NCBI GenBank assembly: GCA_973895155.1
Contig: OZ316893.1
Coordinates: forward strand, 26,536,001-26,600,000
DNA: 64,000 nucleotides
Direction of reading: 5' to 3'
Source of the DNA: Marsupella aquatica
Taxonomy: Eukaryota; Marchantiophyta
Shown: positions 21,629-32,412 of the stretch, in pieces
Numbering within the stretch: position 1 is the first letter of the stretch
Layout of the letters: each line of letters opens with the position of its first letter
The notes under the pieces: model-generated
Databases searched by the model: none
The model's input: only the letters and a program-made list of their open reading frames with translations
What the model was told of the DNA's origin: nothing
Translations under genes and position numbers: made by a program

Positions 21629-23893
21629 TCAAGTGATATGTTGTGTGGGTGTAGGTCCTCCCAATGAAGTTTGAATGGGAAAGGGACACTCCTCCAAGTC
21701 ATCAGGACGCAGTCCCAATCCTCTTATCGCAGACTTACCCAACATCAAGGGCTGAGCACCAGTATCCAGTAACACTCGCTCTGGCTGGTATATTGCTCCA
21801 GAAGGCCCAACTAATCGGAAGATACCACTCTGATTATCCAATGATATGACGCTAGGTTTAAACCTAGTCCTCTCATAAGCAGGGCGTGCTGGTAAATCTA
21901 TCAACCTTGCCGCTGCTGCATGCCATGTTTCATTACTGGCAATAGGTGGATTCAACTCCACTACTTCAGAATTGGGCGTTGCTTCTGCACACGAAGCAAC
22001 AGTTGGAGTGTCCTCGCATAATGTGGCCGCCAATCTGAACACCTCTGCTGGACTAACTCCCAATGTCAGCATATCCATAGCGGAAAATAATGGCGTGCGC
22101 ACTATAGTAGTGGCCGCCCCCAACAAGGTACTTGTCATCCCTATCACAACATCACTTGAATCCGCCAACTTACCCCCACCTGGGTTAGTCCGAACCGGAT
22201 TCATAGAGGTAGTTTGAACTGCCTCTAACAATGTAAACGATTGGGGAAGCTTTGTTTGATGATGAATATCCCCTCTCTGAGGATCCAACTCTACCACTGC
22301 TCCTCGTGGCTCAAGGGCTTTAACTGCTCCTCGAGTCAAAGCTGCTGATGCATCAACATGCGCAGTGCCACACATAAATCCCATGGTGGCAAGATCTGCA
22401 TCAGCTCCATAAGAGGTTGAAGCTCCATAGGATGTAGAAGCCCCATCACTAGCAGTAGGTCTAACTTGAGAACTAGCCATTGCAGCTAGTTGTTGCTCCA
22501 ATTGAGCAATCTTTACATCCTTAGGATCTGTGGTAACGGTAGGAGCAACATCACCTCCTTGTCTTCCTGCATGTGGCATGCCTCGACCACGTCCACCACC
22601 TCTACCTCCTCTTCCCTGATCATACGCACGTGGTCCTCCCCGTCGTAGTTCAGGATGAAGTACAAAACACCTATCTTTGGTGTGTCCAGAAACTCCACAA
22701 TGATCACACTGTCGTTGATCATGCGTAGATGCCCCTCCTTGCCCCCTATTATCCGGGCAATATCTTTGGGCATGATCCCCACCACAAGTCCAACATCCTG
22801 ATTGTTGTCCAGCATAAGAAGGCACAAGTCTTTGACTAGTAGATTCCCGTGTTGTAGGCTTCTCTCTCTGGCTCTTACGTACAGTAGGTTGCGGTGTGGG
22901 CATCGATGCAACCTTTGGTGCTTCCTTGGCAAATCCGGAAGTCACCACCTTCTCATTCACCATATTGAGCTCAATGCGCTCAGCAAGTGCAAAAACTATA
23001 GCCAATGTGGGATCTGAATCCCTCAATAGAGTGGCATCTCTCACTCTACGACGCAACTCCCTATCCAGAATTGCATACCAAAATTGGACCGCTTGGGCCT
23101 CTGTCACTCCTTGTGTGACCGTAATCAATCTTCGCATACGAGTGTATGCCTCACGTAGGCTCTCTCCAGTCTTGCGCTGGAACTCCTGAAGACCCTTCAA
23201 CTTATCGGTTCTCACACCCTGGTAGTTCTGCTTCAATACTCCGAAGAACTTCATCACAGGGTTAAATGTTGGTGCAACTCCACTCCCAGCCACAATCACA
23301 CCGGTAGGAGTAGCGGTGGATGCTGATGGAGTGCCACTCTGGCTAGTGCTGCTAGAAGAAGCCACAGTTGTAGCAATGGGTTGGGAAACCGCACTTGTGC
23401 CATAAGTGATGGACACATAGTTTGGTGACCAATGTTGTCTCCATGCCTCAATATCCACTACATGAGCCTTTCGAAACTCATGGTAGTCATCCATGGGTGG
23501 CCCCTCCAAATGCTGAAACAACCCTTTCCAAGCCATGAAAGGTGTGAACAATGTGGCATTACGCATTGTCTGCATATCACACCACGTATCAAACTCTTGG
23601 ATGAAATCATCCAAATCAATCGTGCCAACTGCACCAGAGTATCTCCTCGGTCCTTTCGTGGCCCCATACATCTCTTCCATATCCCACAACAATGGCACAG
23701 TCACTTGATGTCGAGGAGAACTGGCTACTAAGTCCTCGTCAAAATCACTATCTGAAACCCCACTTGTAACCACTAACAATGTCGTCGGCCGAAATTGCAC
23801 TCCACTCCGAGTGAAACCAGACCGTCGTCCCTCGGGTAGCCCCGTATCACCAGAGGACTCTGTGATGACTAATTTTCCCTAAATGGTCACCAT
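21629..23893 (-). CDS. Retrotransposon gag and aspartic protease region of the outer polyprotein (decayed)
   Basis: The frame opens at ATG 23893-23891 and hits an in-frame TAG at 23881-23879; the open part then runs to TGA 21631-21629. It contains a capsid-like Retrotrans_gag region (FQRKTGESLREAYTRMRRL), two zinc knuckles near 22680-22800 (CX2CX3HX4C, then the canonical CX2CX4HX4C), a Gly/Arg-rich stretch, and a retropepsin active site LLDTGAQPLMLG near 21750-21775. The frame continues beyond the stop to the edge of the nested element at 21392 with no other interruption. Both stops can be explained as CAG to TAG and CGA to TGA. Gag would build the particle and the protease would mature the polyprotein. 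Confidence 0.88.
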
Positions 23894-23924
23894 CAACTCA
23901 CCACTATCAATAATCAACCGATTG

Positions 23925-24325
23925 GCGAAACGGTGTTCCGCGGATACCAATCACTCAATCACGGAACGGTGTTCCGTAATGCATCACCACCAATCTCCAA
24001 GACAATTGACGAAACGATGTTCCGTCAATTGCTTAGTTGCGGGACAATGTTCCGCAACCAACCCTTCTTCACAACGCAGACGAGATGTGTAATGGGGCAG
24101 ACCAATCTTCAATATGCACCCACAACGGAATAGTGTTCCGTGGAAAACCAATCTTCCCAAAATTATCACAACAAAATGGTAATTTGTACCCGATCGTTCT
24201 CCAATATGCACTCACGATGGAACAGTGTTCCGTGGAAGACCAATCTTCCCAAAACTACCACGACGGAACGGTGTTCTGCGGTCAACCAATCTCCAATATG
24301 CCCTCTCAACGGAACGGTGTTCCGT
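23925..24325 (-). repeat. Eight palindromes of GGAAC-N3-GTTCC type in the retroelement leader
   Basis: Copies are at 23925-23941, 23961-23977, 24008-24026, 24039-24055, 24125-24141, 24217-24233, 24263-24279 and 24309-24325. The core is ACGGAACGGTGTTCCGT with variation mostly in the spacer. Several variant copies keep paired arms through compensating flanking bases (for example GACGAAAC..GTTCCGTC and GCGGGAC..GTTCCGC). The array lies between the 5' LTR and the gag start. It could form RNA hairpins for packaging or dimerisation, or be a DNA-binding site array; neither is proven. Confidence 0.8.
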
Positions 24326-24986
24326 GGAAGACCTTCACAACCCTATTGCTGCGAAAACCCCGCCGCAATTCCCGGACAAAGTCACTGTTCCCTCACTTTG
24401 TCGTTTTCCTTGTGCCCTAGGTCGCCGCCGCACCTCGCCTCTCCGCGGTGCACTACGTCGCCTCTCCGCGGTGCGCTATGTTGCCGTAGGGGACACAATT
24501 CGTCAACCTTCAACATCACTTTCTTCGAAGGAATGGACTGTCCGTCAACATCAAACTTGATGAATCTCAAATCCGTAACATACAACTTCAACGATCAACC
24601 CCCGATTGGAACCATCCCCAACCAGAATCACAAACAATCACAAGTCCGACCAACTTGCCTTCACAAAACCGCAGCGAATACTCTTAGCAATCCGCGCATA
24701 ACAATCGACAGCAACTTCCGATCATCGACCGCACATTCAGTCCTCCAACATGCTACAATGTCGATCGATGCAAATTGCAACTCCAAACGCGCAACTCAAC
24801 AACTCAAAGCTCCGCATCCACTCGAGCTTTCTCAACACCAACTTGTAACAGATCGAGATACCAGCGATCCATTCAACAACAAAACCCGATCCGAGATACC
24901 ACGAATCGTCAACAACAAAACTTCAACGAAATCGAACTTCTATTTGCACGATCCGTACATCAGAATTTGAAGCTGATCTTTCAATG
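24326..24986 (-). other. Retroelement leader between LTR fragment and palindrome array
   Basis: No domain is recognised in any frame. Two GC-rich repeats of CGCCTCTCCGCGGTGC are seen near 24434-24475. It is best read as untranslated leader of the outer element. Confidence 0.5.
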
Positions 24987-25316
24987 TAATCTTCTTCAAT
25001 AGTGCAAATCGAACAACGATCGGTGCTAATCCAACAACGATCCCATCCGACGTGATCACACATGTATGTCAAGCCCAACGCACCTTGTGCTTCAAGGAAT
25101 CCACGTTACATGCACACAACTTGGTCAGCCACACCATAGCCACCAAGCTCATGCTCAAAGGCTCAACATTGAAAGATGAGGCCTTTGAGCCAACACAAGG
25201 GGATAACTATCCCTCACACCAACTCAAACTAAACATAGTGCTCATGTAGCACACATACAAAACCTCTATACCTAGATAGTACGATATACTTTACTACCAC
25301 TCTAAATGGTGTGACA
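24987..25316 (-). repeat. 5' LTR fragment of the outer retroelement
   Basis: It matches the proximal 329 bp of the left LTR almost perfectly but lacks the distal 120 bp or so. Instead it is joined, at the shared word AATCTTCT, to GATCTTTCAATGTAATCTTCT, which also occurs at 5885-5905 in the integrase tail. No recognisable tRNA primer-binding site follows, so the LTR end and primer site are probably lost. Confidence 0.7.
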
Positions 25317-26743
25317 AAGATGACAGCATTCCTCAATTGCAGAGTTCCACAATTTGAATGCAATCAATCCAAAATCCCCGCTCTTCAAGTTCAAACTTGT
25401 GCTTCTCAACAAGGTATTGGCCAACTTGGCAAATTAAGTCTTCTGTTGTGTTTAAAGATATACAAGTTGTGAGTGGATAGTGCTCAGGCTCACCTCACCT
25501 GCTTCTCTATGTTAGCTAGTTACCAATGACAAGCAAATTTCCTTGGAATTCTTCTGGAAAAGGTTGATTGACCAGCTTTGCCTATGATGAGTAAGAGTGG
25601 AAGATCTTGTCCAAAAGTCATATCAACTTTAAAAAAAATGCTCCAAATTCAGCCTTATCTTGACATGCAGTTTCATTGATGGAGAAGTAGCAACTGTGAA
25701 AGTTCCAAGGAAACAGCAAAGCAAACCAAAGAAAATTCTCACAAACCACACCAAGCAATGACAATTGCATGCAACTGAGATCCAAGTAAAACATAGAAGT
25801 CCAACATTTGCATTGCAATCATCAATGAAAGTATCAAAAATGTAAACAACAGTTGTTCTGAAGTTTTTGAGATGTTTCCCAACAAATTTTGGATTACGAA
25901 ATGCATCTCAATGTAAAGATTCGAATAAAGTGTTTGTCCAACCACAGTTTCATATGTACTTCTTTTGTCTTGACTGGGCCACTAGATAAGTGTTGCATCT
26001 GAGTGTGAGGTCCCTCTGTATCCTTACAAGAGTAACTTTTCATTAGAAAATCTTTTCCAATAGTATTCGGTCTCAGCATGGGCTGTTGCGATCTGTTGCA
26101 TCTAATGTCCAGCACAGGAATTAGAATTGTCATTATGCTGACTGTAAACATGTGCCTTAGTGCCTTAGATTTAGGGCTTATGTACATTTATGGATAGGAT
26201 TAGGCTTATCCCCACTCTGGCTTTAGATTACTTAGGCGCCAGACTCTGTATACTTTAGATCATTTAGTAAAGAGCATAAAATATTTTAAATTACAACATA
26301 TTGGCAGACTTAGAAAGGCAATCAATGGGCCACTGAAACTCTTTGCCTTTGAGAGAGAACACCTAACATTGTATCCACCCACATTCAAGAAAATTACCAT
26401 CTCTAGCTCATCATCATTTGCATAGCTTTGCTAATATCATGCAAAGGAAACTATTATGCCTCAATCATTCACTCAATTCTCATGTACAGCTACAGTTAGC
26501 TTCCTTTTGGGTTCAATTCAAATTGAGCTTCCGTCTCAAATACCACATTGAATTCTAGTTGTTACAACAGGCTGAGCTTTGTCTTAAATAGCACTCGCTG
26601 AATTCCTCTTGTTGTCACTGCCTGCTCCAGAAACCTATCTACATTAAATTTCTCATTCTGCTGACTGCTCATTCACACTCTTAGCTAGCAGCCATAGAAT
26701 GTAAGGAGAGTCTTGACATCATTGGTCACCTCAGTGTGGGCTA
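25317..26743. other. Spacer right of the large retroelement
   Basis: AT-rich sequence with no recognised gene on either strand. Open frames of about 60-100 codons occur but lack family resemblance or coding character. Confidence 0.5.
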
Positions 26744-27097
26744 TTCCAAGAAACAGCTTTTTACTAACCTGTTCCCCAAATTACCCAATATTGCTAATGT
26801 GTCCCCAAAACAAAATTAATTATCAACATCTTCCCCATTTTGTATTTGGGTTAATATTAACTTGTATACGAGTTCCCATTGCCATGTGGCAAGTTGCTAC
26901 TGGATAGCCTGAGCCCACTGCGACACCCCTTGGCCCCCCCCTTCCTTGGCCCCACTTGGCTACGGGAACCCATATACGAGTTAATATTAACCCAAATATA
27001 AAACAGGGGGCAGGTTGATAATTAATTTTGTTTGGGGGACATGTTAATAATATTGGGTAGTTTAGGGGACAGGTTAGTAAAAAGTTGCTCCAGGGAA
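26744..27097. mobile_element. Inverted-repeat element (MITE-like), about 354 bp, with long terminal inverted repeats
   Basis: The left arm (CTTTTTACTAACCTG, ACCCAATATT, CAAAATTAATTATCAAC, TTGGGTTAATATTAACT) is matched in reverse complement by the right arm over about 130 bp with scattered mismatches, leaving a core of about 90 bp. There is no ORF. It shares terminal sequence with the element at 34126-36015. Confidence 0.85.
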
Positions 27098-29600
27098 ATC
27101 ATATCCACTTAGAGACTTACATGTGTCACCATCTGGACTTGCCCATGGCTACATTTAAGCCAAGTCAATTAACCTGGGTTGAACTGCTTAAAACTCTTTC
27201 AAAGATGTAGAAAATTGATGGCAATTTACAGATAGCAGGAGGCTGACAAAGTTTTGGAGGAAAAAGTGTAAGACTGCACTGAACTGTGGATGACGTTTGT
27301 GGATAGGTTTAACATTTAGTAAAGATTCACCCCTAAAATCATACAGGGTGGTGCGAAATGGTTTTTATTGCCATTCCAAATGGCACCCTATTGACGTTTT
27401 CTCAATGGCAAGAGATATTGAGAACATTGTGAAGTGCAACCAAGAGTGAAATAAAACCTACACCAGATCTTGTTAGATGTCCCTGTATTGCAAATTCTCA
27501 AGAATACTTTATGGAGTCTAACTGGAACCCACTTGGAAAACACTACAGCAAGAGTAAACCCAACTGTATAAGTTTTTCAAATTATTCGAATTAGTTACTG
27601 CAAAGAATGCAGGTACATTTATCTAGTAAAACATGATCTGACGCTAGAATAGGGGTCTATGGTCTAAATTGGAGTACAGCTAAGTTTGGGTGGAACTAGA
27701 AACGTGCATGATGGTACCTGCTAGCAAAGTTCGGACGTTCAAGCTAGTGATGTAGGGTGCATGTGCTGGTAGTGAAAGAAGGAATTGTCAAGAACAAAAG
27801 TTCAAGCCAGAGAGTTTCTTTTTGACCAATGCAGAGTGCATGTGCTTGCTGCACAACACTGAGGAAATGCACAAAGTTCAAGCCAGAACCAGCCTAAGAC
27901 CAAACCCAGAAAGGAACACAGGCCCACCAACTAATGGAGTCAACCAATCATGCACACAGGTCACAAGAAAAAGGAGTAGCTCCACACTACTTTTGACTTA
28001 ACATACTCATTTTTTTTACTATTCCTACCTAGTCCACACTAGACTTTGACTGCTGCATCAAAAGGCAGCCTTCAATTGAAAGTTCATGACCTTTTCATGC
28101 TACCTATTGATGTCGAAGCAAGGCACCTTCATCCCACACCGCACCCTCCCTTTCTCTTGTTGCTCTTGCTCCCTCCCTCACTCCCTCCCTTCCTCAACCT
28201 TTTCTGCCCTCCAATACAATTTCTAGAAAGGAAAAACAAATGGAGAAAAAACAAAATCAACCCAAAGGAAAAAGAAAATTCTTCTTCTCTATAGCAAAAA
28301 GTCAAAATAGCAATGATTTCTCAACTAGGAGCTATATGTCATAAAGGATGGCTCTCATACCAAAGTACTTCTCGTCTAGGGGCTATGTGTCAAGGAAAAA
28401 TTGTAGAGCGCTTTATAGAGTACATTGATATTGACAATAGTTATACCACTACCTTGGTACCTACTCACCACAAATGCAAGTAGATCCCTTGAGCATGCAC
28501 CTTTTTAGTCAATCCCCTGAAATCAATCTAACCATACTAGCTTGTTCCCTTCTTTTTCAATTTTGTAAGCATACCATGGGGAGATTTTGGCATGATCCCA
28601 TGATAGTGCTTGCTTGAAGTCTATTGTTCATGACCTAGTCCAAACAGTGATGCCATCGACGGGCCTTAATTTCTCTGCTAGCTTATTGAAACTTAGAAAT
28701 TAGGACTAAGCTTGTGAGTAGGGACTAACATGGGGAGTCTGGGTGAGTGAGGGAGTATAGGGAGTCCTTGCGCAGAAGCACAGGTATTTGGGCAAGTCTC
28801 ACATGTTATAGCAGTTTTTATTGATCTGAGTTTGTAATGCTATGAGATTTACATAGTAGTCTATATTGAGGGGTGAGTGAATCCCACACAAATCTATCCA
28901 TTTCTTGCAAGAAAGGGTATAGCATGGTAGACCTTTGCACATTTCACCCATGTATTTTGCAACAATCTTTCTCTAATTTTACAATCAAAAATGCAAAGCA
29001 TAGGGAGACAACACTTTATATTAGGGTGGGTTTGGAGGAATTGGTTGTTGCCCGAGGTTGTTGCCACCACTTTGTGTGTGCCTAAGCAGGAGATGGGTGC
29101 CCCCCAGAAAAATGTTCCGACCTATACCAAATGAGGTTCTAGGCGTACAAAGTGTCCAGATTTTGTGCCCAGCCAACCCTCAAATGGGAAATAAATCATC
29201 AAAGAGAAAAAAGAGTATGGAGATGAGGATTAGGTGGCCATTCAGAATTTCTTTTATTGCCACCAGGTTGGGAGGAGGTGCCTTCAGTAGCGTTTTCAAT
29301 ACATGAAAATTAAGCTCACTGGCTTTGCATATGGGCAACTCTGCAAAAGTAGTTAAAGTGAGATGGAGACTTGGAACCACCAGGTCTCAAGGTTAAGTTC
29401 TCCTATCTCACTGGGTTCAGGGGAGGGTTGGTGTATGTATGGGTGGCTATGGTCAAATTGTCGTGGAAATTACTTGTGTGGGAAAAACTTTATAGAGAAT
29501 ATCTATAATATATTTTCCTTACAAACCAGGGGTATTTTAATTAGGTTAGGATCTTCCAATAGTATCCTTGACAATACACTACATTAAGGAGGACTTTACA
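27098..29600. other. Spacer, no gene recognised
   Basis: AT-rich intergenic sequence with a CT-rich stretch at about 28140-28190 (CCCTCC repeats). No coding region can be supported. Confidence 0.45.
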
Positions 29601-29713
29601 ATGAAGACGTTGGGGGCACTTGGGAGTTTTTTTCACCAAAGCAAACTGGAGGGCCATTGCACACACTAAATATAGTGTCCTGGGGCTAAAAGCATGTTTT
29701 GAATCCTTTTATT

Positions 29714-30146
29714 GCCCCCAACTTCTTGTAAAGCCAAGTGCAGCCAATAGTGCCAGATTAATTGATGAAACGACAGATTGAGGACCCACTCCACCTGAAT
29801 GTCACGTAATCTTTGGCTAAAGTCTTTGTAAATGTGAGAAGAGAAAATCTTATGAAGGACTTGTGGATCACTTTTTAATACAAATGACTTAAAATAGAAA
29901 TGGACCACGAGGCCAGAAGAAGAGACCACCAAGAGAGGTGGTCTAGAATCTAGGACAAAAGAGTGCTCCACATAAGCAAAAATTGGGCCCCACTGCATTC
30001 CATGTAGGGTTGGTAACAGGTTAGGTTGAAAGTGCCCCCAACATTTTGTAAAGTGAACAGCAACAGTTTCTCCCAAATGGATGGCTCTGATCAGATCTTA
30101 GAGACCAAAAAAATGTGGAAACTGCCCCCAACTTCTTGTAAAGCCA
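29714..30146. repeat. Dispersed 24 bp phrase in three copies
   Basis: TGCCCCCAACTTCTTGTAAAG occurs near 29714 and near 30123, and a variant TGCCCCCAACATTTTGTAAAG near 30031. It looks like a remnant of an old repeat. No ORF is supported across it. Confidence 0.6.
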
Positions 30147-30800
30147 CCCTAAGTCTCCAAGCTTTGCATTCTTTGACTCCATCCCCCGAGAACCCAGCCA
30201 CCTCTCTGCCTCCTGTGGATCTTATTTCATTCTGAAAATATCCAAGTTCTGTGGCTTCTGTAACCTACTCTTCAGTGGAGTGCCGGCTGATTGAGTAATG
30301 GATTTCACATGTGATGCTCATAGCTATTTGGATGTAGTTGGCCCTAACAATTCAGTCCTTAAACTATCTCAAATTCCAGGTAAAAGCCGTGAGTGCAGGA
30401 CCCCAGGATCATCTTGCCTTCATTTTTCTAACGGAATAGTTGCAGATCTTGGCATCACTTTTCCACTTAGGAAGCCATGGATCCTGGTAGATGAGGTGTT
30501 TCATGCATGATTTTCTCCTTAAATCAGAACTAGCCATATAAAAGGGGGAAGTGTCCAAGACTTCTCCCTTTTTCACTTTCCTCTGACTTATTTTTCTCTC
30601 CAGATCCATAATGCTCCACAATTCAGTAAATGATATGTGAAAACTGGTGTAAACAGGTTTTTGTCATGGCTAGTGGTGGTTGAAGCAATACATGACCCGA
30701 ACCTCAAGTTAGGGGAACCTCAACTTAGGGCTGCAAATTGAAGGGGCTGCATGCATCCAAGACTACTCTCAAGCTCTCCTCTCGTACTGGAGGAGTGGTG

Positions 30801-31060
30801 GGGTGTATCTGTGGGTGGGTGTGCTAGGCCAAAGTGCTTGCAAATCACTGGATGAAACAATCCCAAACAAGGAAAATAAAATGATTACAGGGGTGTATCT
30901 GTGGGTGGGTGTGCTAGGCCAAAGTGCTTGCAAATCAAACAATCCCAAACAAGGAAAATAAAATGATTACAGGGGTGTATCTGTGGGTGGGTGTGCTAGG
31001 CCAAAGTGCTTGCAAATCACTGGATGAAACAATCCCAAACAAGGAAAATAATATGATTAC
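30801..31060. repeat. Three-copy tandem repeat, unit 82-90 bp
   Basis: Units begin GGGTGTATCTGTGGGTGGG at 30801, 30891 and 30973 and end ATGATTAC. The middle copy lacks about 8 bp (CACTGGATG). The copies are otherwise nearly identical, so the duplication is recent. Confidence 0.95.
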
Positions 31061-31283
31061 CCTGATTGTTTTATAGGGGTAGGGTAGGGGAGCTTATGGT
31101 AAAAACATTTAGGAACGTAGGCGCGCCTGCCCACTCTTGCCTACCCTAATTCGTCCCCTCGCCTCCCTCTCGATCCCCCGTTGCTCGCCTCCGATTACGT
31201 CCTTGCCCTGCTGGAGCTCCATCGCTGGGTGGCAAGACTCCGGCTCGGTTCTCTTGCTTGCCCCATCGCCAGGTTGCAATCGG

Positions 31284-31335
31284 CTCCTCGCTGCCTTCTG
31301 CCTCCTCGCTGCCTTCTGCCTCCTCGATCCAACCA
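31284..31335 (+). repeat. 18 bp tandem repeat in the uS17 5' leader region
   Basis: CTCCTCGCTGCCTTCTGC repeats in tandem, followed by a partial third copy, about 40 bp before the uS17 start codon. Pyrimidine-rich leaders are usual for ribosomal protein genes. Confidence 0.8.
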
Positions 31336-31365
31336 ATTTGTGGTCGTTACCGGTGACACTCCGTC

Positions 31366-32412
31366 ATGGCTGAGCAGACAGAGCGCTCCTTCCTGAAGCA
31401 ACCGAATGTGTTTTTGAGGTCAGCTTCTCGATCGATCCATCTCGTTTCTAGTGGTCTTTTTGTGCCCAATGTGACCGTGAACCCTGATTCTTAGTCCGAC
31501 AGTTCGAGGCCAGGGTTTCACGGGTATCTCTAGCTGAATTGCGTAGCTTCCAGTGCCCTTACTCTGTTTGTTCAATGGCATTAATTTCAGCACCAAGACG
31601 ACAACGAAGGGAAAGGCGCCAGGAAAAGCTGGCACCCGTTTCTGGAAGAATGTTGGGTTGGGCTTCAAGACGCCTCGAGAAGCTATTCAAGGTATTGTTG
31701 ATCACACTCTTGCAGAAGGTCTTCATAATTTATTTATTTTTCCTCTGCAGTGTTCGTTTGGGGTTTAGGGTTTAGGGTTTTCTATTGTTACACGTATCCT
31801 TATGATCTGACTGACCCTAATTGCTCATTCCAGGAACCTACATTGACAAGAAATGCCCTTTCACCGGAAACGTGTCAATCAGGGGAAGAATCCTCATGGG
31901 CACCGTCTTTTGCACGAAGATGACCCGAACTATTGTCGTTCGGCGAGACTATCTCCATTTCGTGCCGAAGTATCAGAGGTGCGTAGCCCATGAACGTTGA
32001 TTGCGTAATTTCGAGGTTCTTGGGAATTTCGCACTGTGGTTGTTGTGGGGCAACACTGATGGTCGGGTGTTACAGGTATGAGAAGCGGCATTCAAACTTG
32101 TCTGCACATGTGTCACCCGCTTTCCGAGTCAAGGAAGGAGATAGAGTGATCATTGGCCAGTGCAGGTACTGTATTCGTCGACCGGACAGGGTTTCAGCAA
32201 TTGTTACACAGGACATTGCTCTAAACGTTTTTGAATTGATTGGACTTTAGAAGGATTGTTTTGCCACTGCTCCTTTCCCCTTAAGGTTCTGACAGCCCGG
32301 TGCTGGTTCTTCGTGCAGGCCCATTTCTAAAACCGTGAGATTCAATGTCTTGAAGGTCATCCCTGCGGGTGCTTCCGATGGAGGAAACAAGAAATCTTTC
32401 GCGGCCTTGTAG
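31366..32412 (+). CDS. RPS11: 40S ribosomal protein S11 (uS17), complete, five exons
   Basis: CDS = join(31366..31418, 31591..31691, 31834..31978, 32076..32165, 32319..32412), 483 nt, 160 residues, the usual eukaryotic uS17 length. It begins [17 protein letters not shown]. The conserved [66 protein letters not shown] and [15 protein letters not shown] segments lie in order across the exons. All introns are GT..AG and phases agree. It binds 18S rRNA in the small subunit and acts in cytosolic translation. Telomere-like boxes lie in intron 2. No paralogue or neighbour relationship is evident. Confidence 0.97.
31759..31780 (+). promoter_or_regulatory. Telo-box (AAACCCTAA-type) run in uS17 intron 2
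   Basis: Tandem GGGTTTAGGGTTTAGGG is present. Telo-boxes are characteristic of plant ribosomal protein and other translation-related genes, usually near the 5' end. Confidence 0.6.

Larger units (their letters stand above)
5287..25316 (-). mobile_element. Ty3/gypsy-type LTR retrotransposon encoding a DNA methyltransferase, nested and decayed
   Basis: Read on the minus strand, this element has an LTR fragment (25316-24987), a leader with palindromes, gag with two zinc knuckles, aspartic protease, cytosine-C5 methyltransferase, reverse transcriptase, RNase H, integrase, and a 3' LTR (5751-5289). It is flanked by AAGAT (5282-5286 and 25317-25321). Two later elements are inserted: 14919-21391 (in the methyltransferase/protease linker, 5 bp duplication) and 6530-11049 (in integrase, 10 bp duplication). 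After discounting these, all coding segments from 23893 to 11050 share one frame, interrupted only by stops at 23879-23881, 21629-21631, 14116-14118, 13444-13446 and 11170-11172. The integrase C-terminal part also carries a one-base frame loss and a small insert. This copy cannot be autonomous. Confidence 0.88.

Noticed and set aside
23925-24325. CRISPR array
   Set aside because: The repeats are palindromes with variable short spacing in a plant retroelement leader, with no conserved repeat length or cas genes.
24140-24970. 276-codon plus-strand open frame in the retroelement leader
   Set aside because: It is antisense to the element, crosses the palindrome array and has no domain; Asn/Ser/Thr richness matches base composition.
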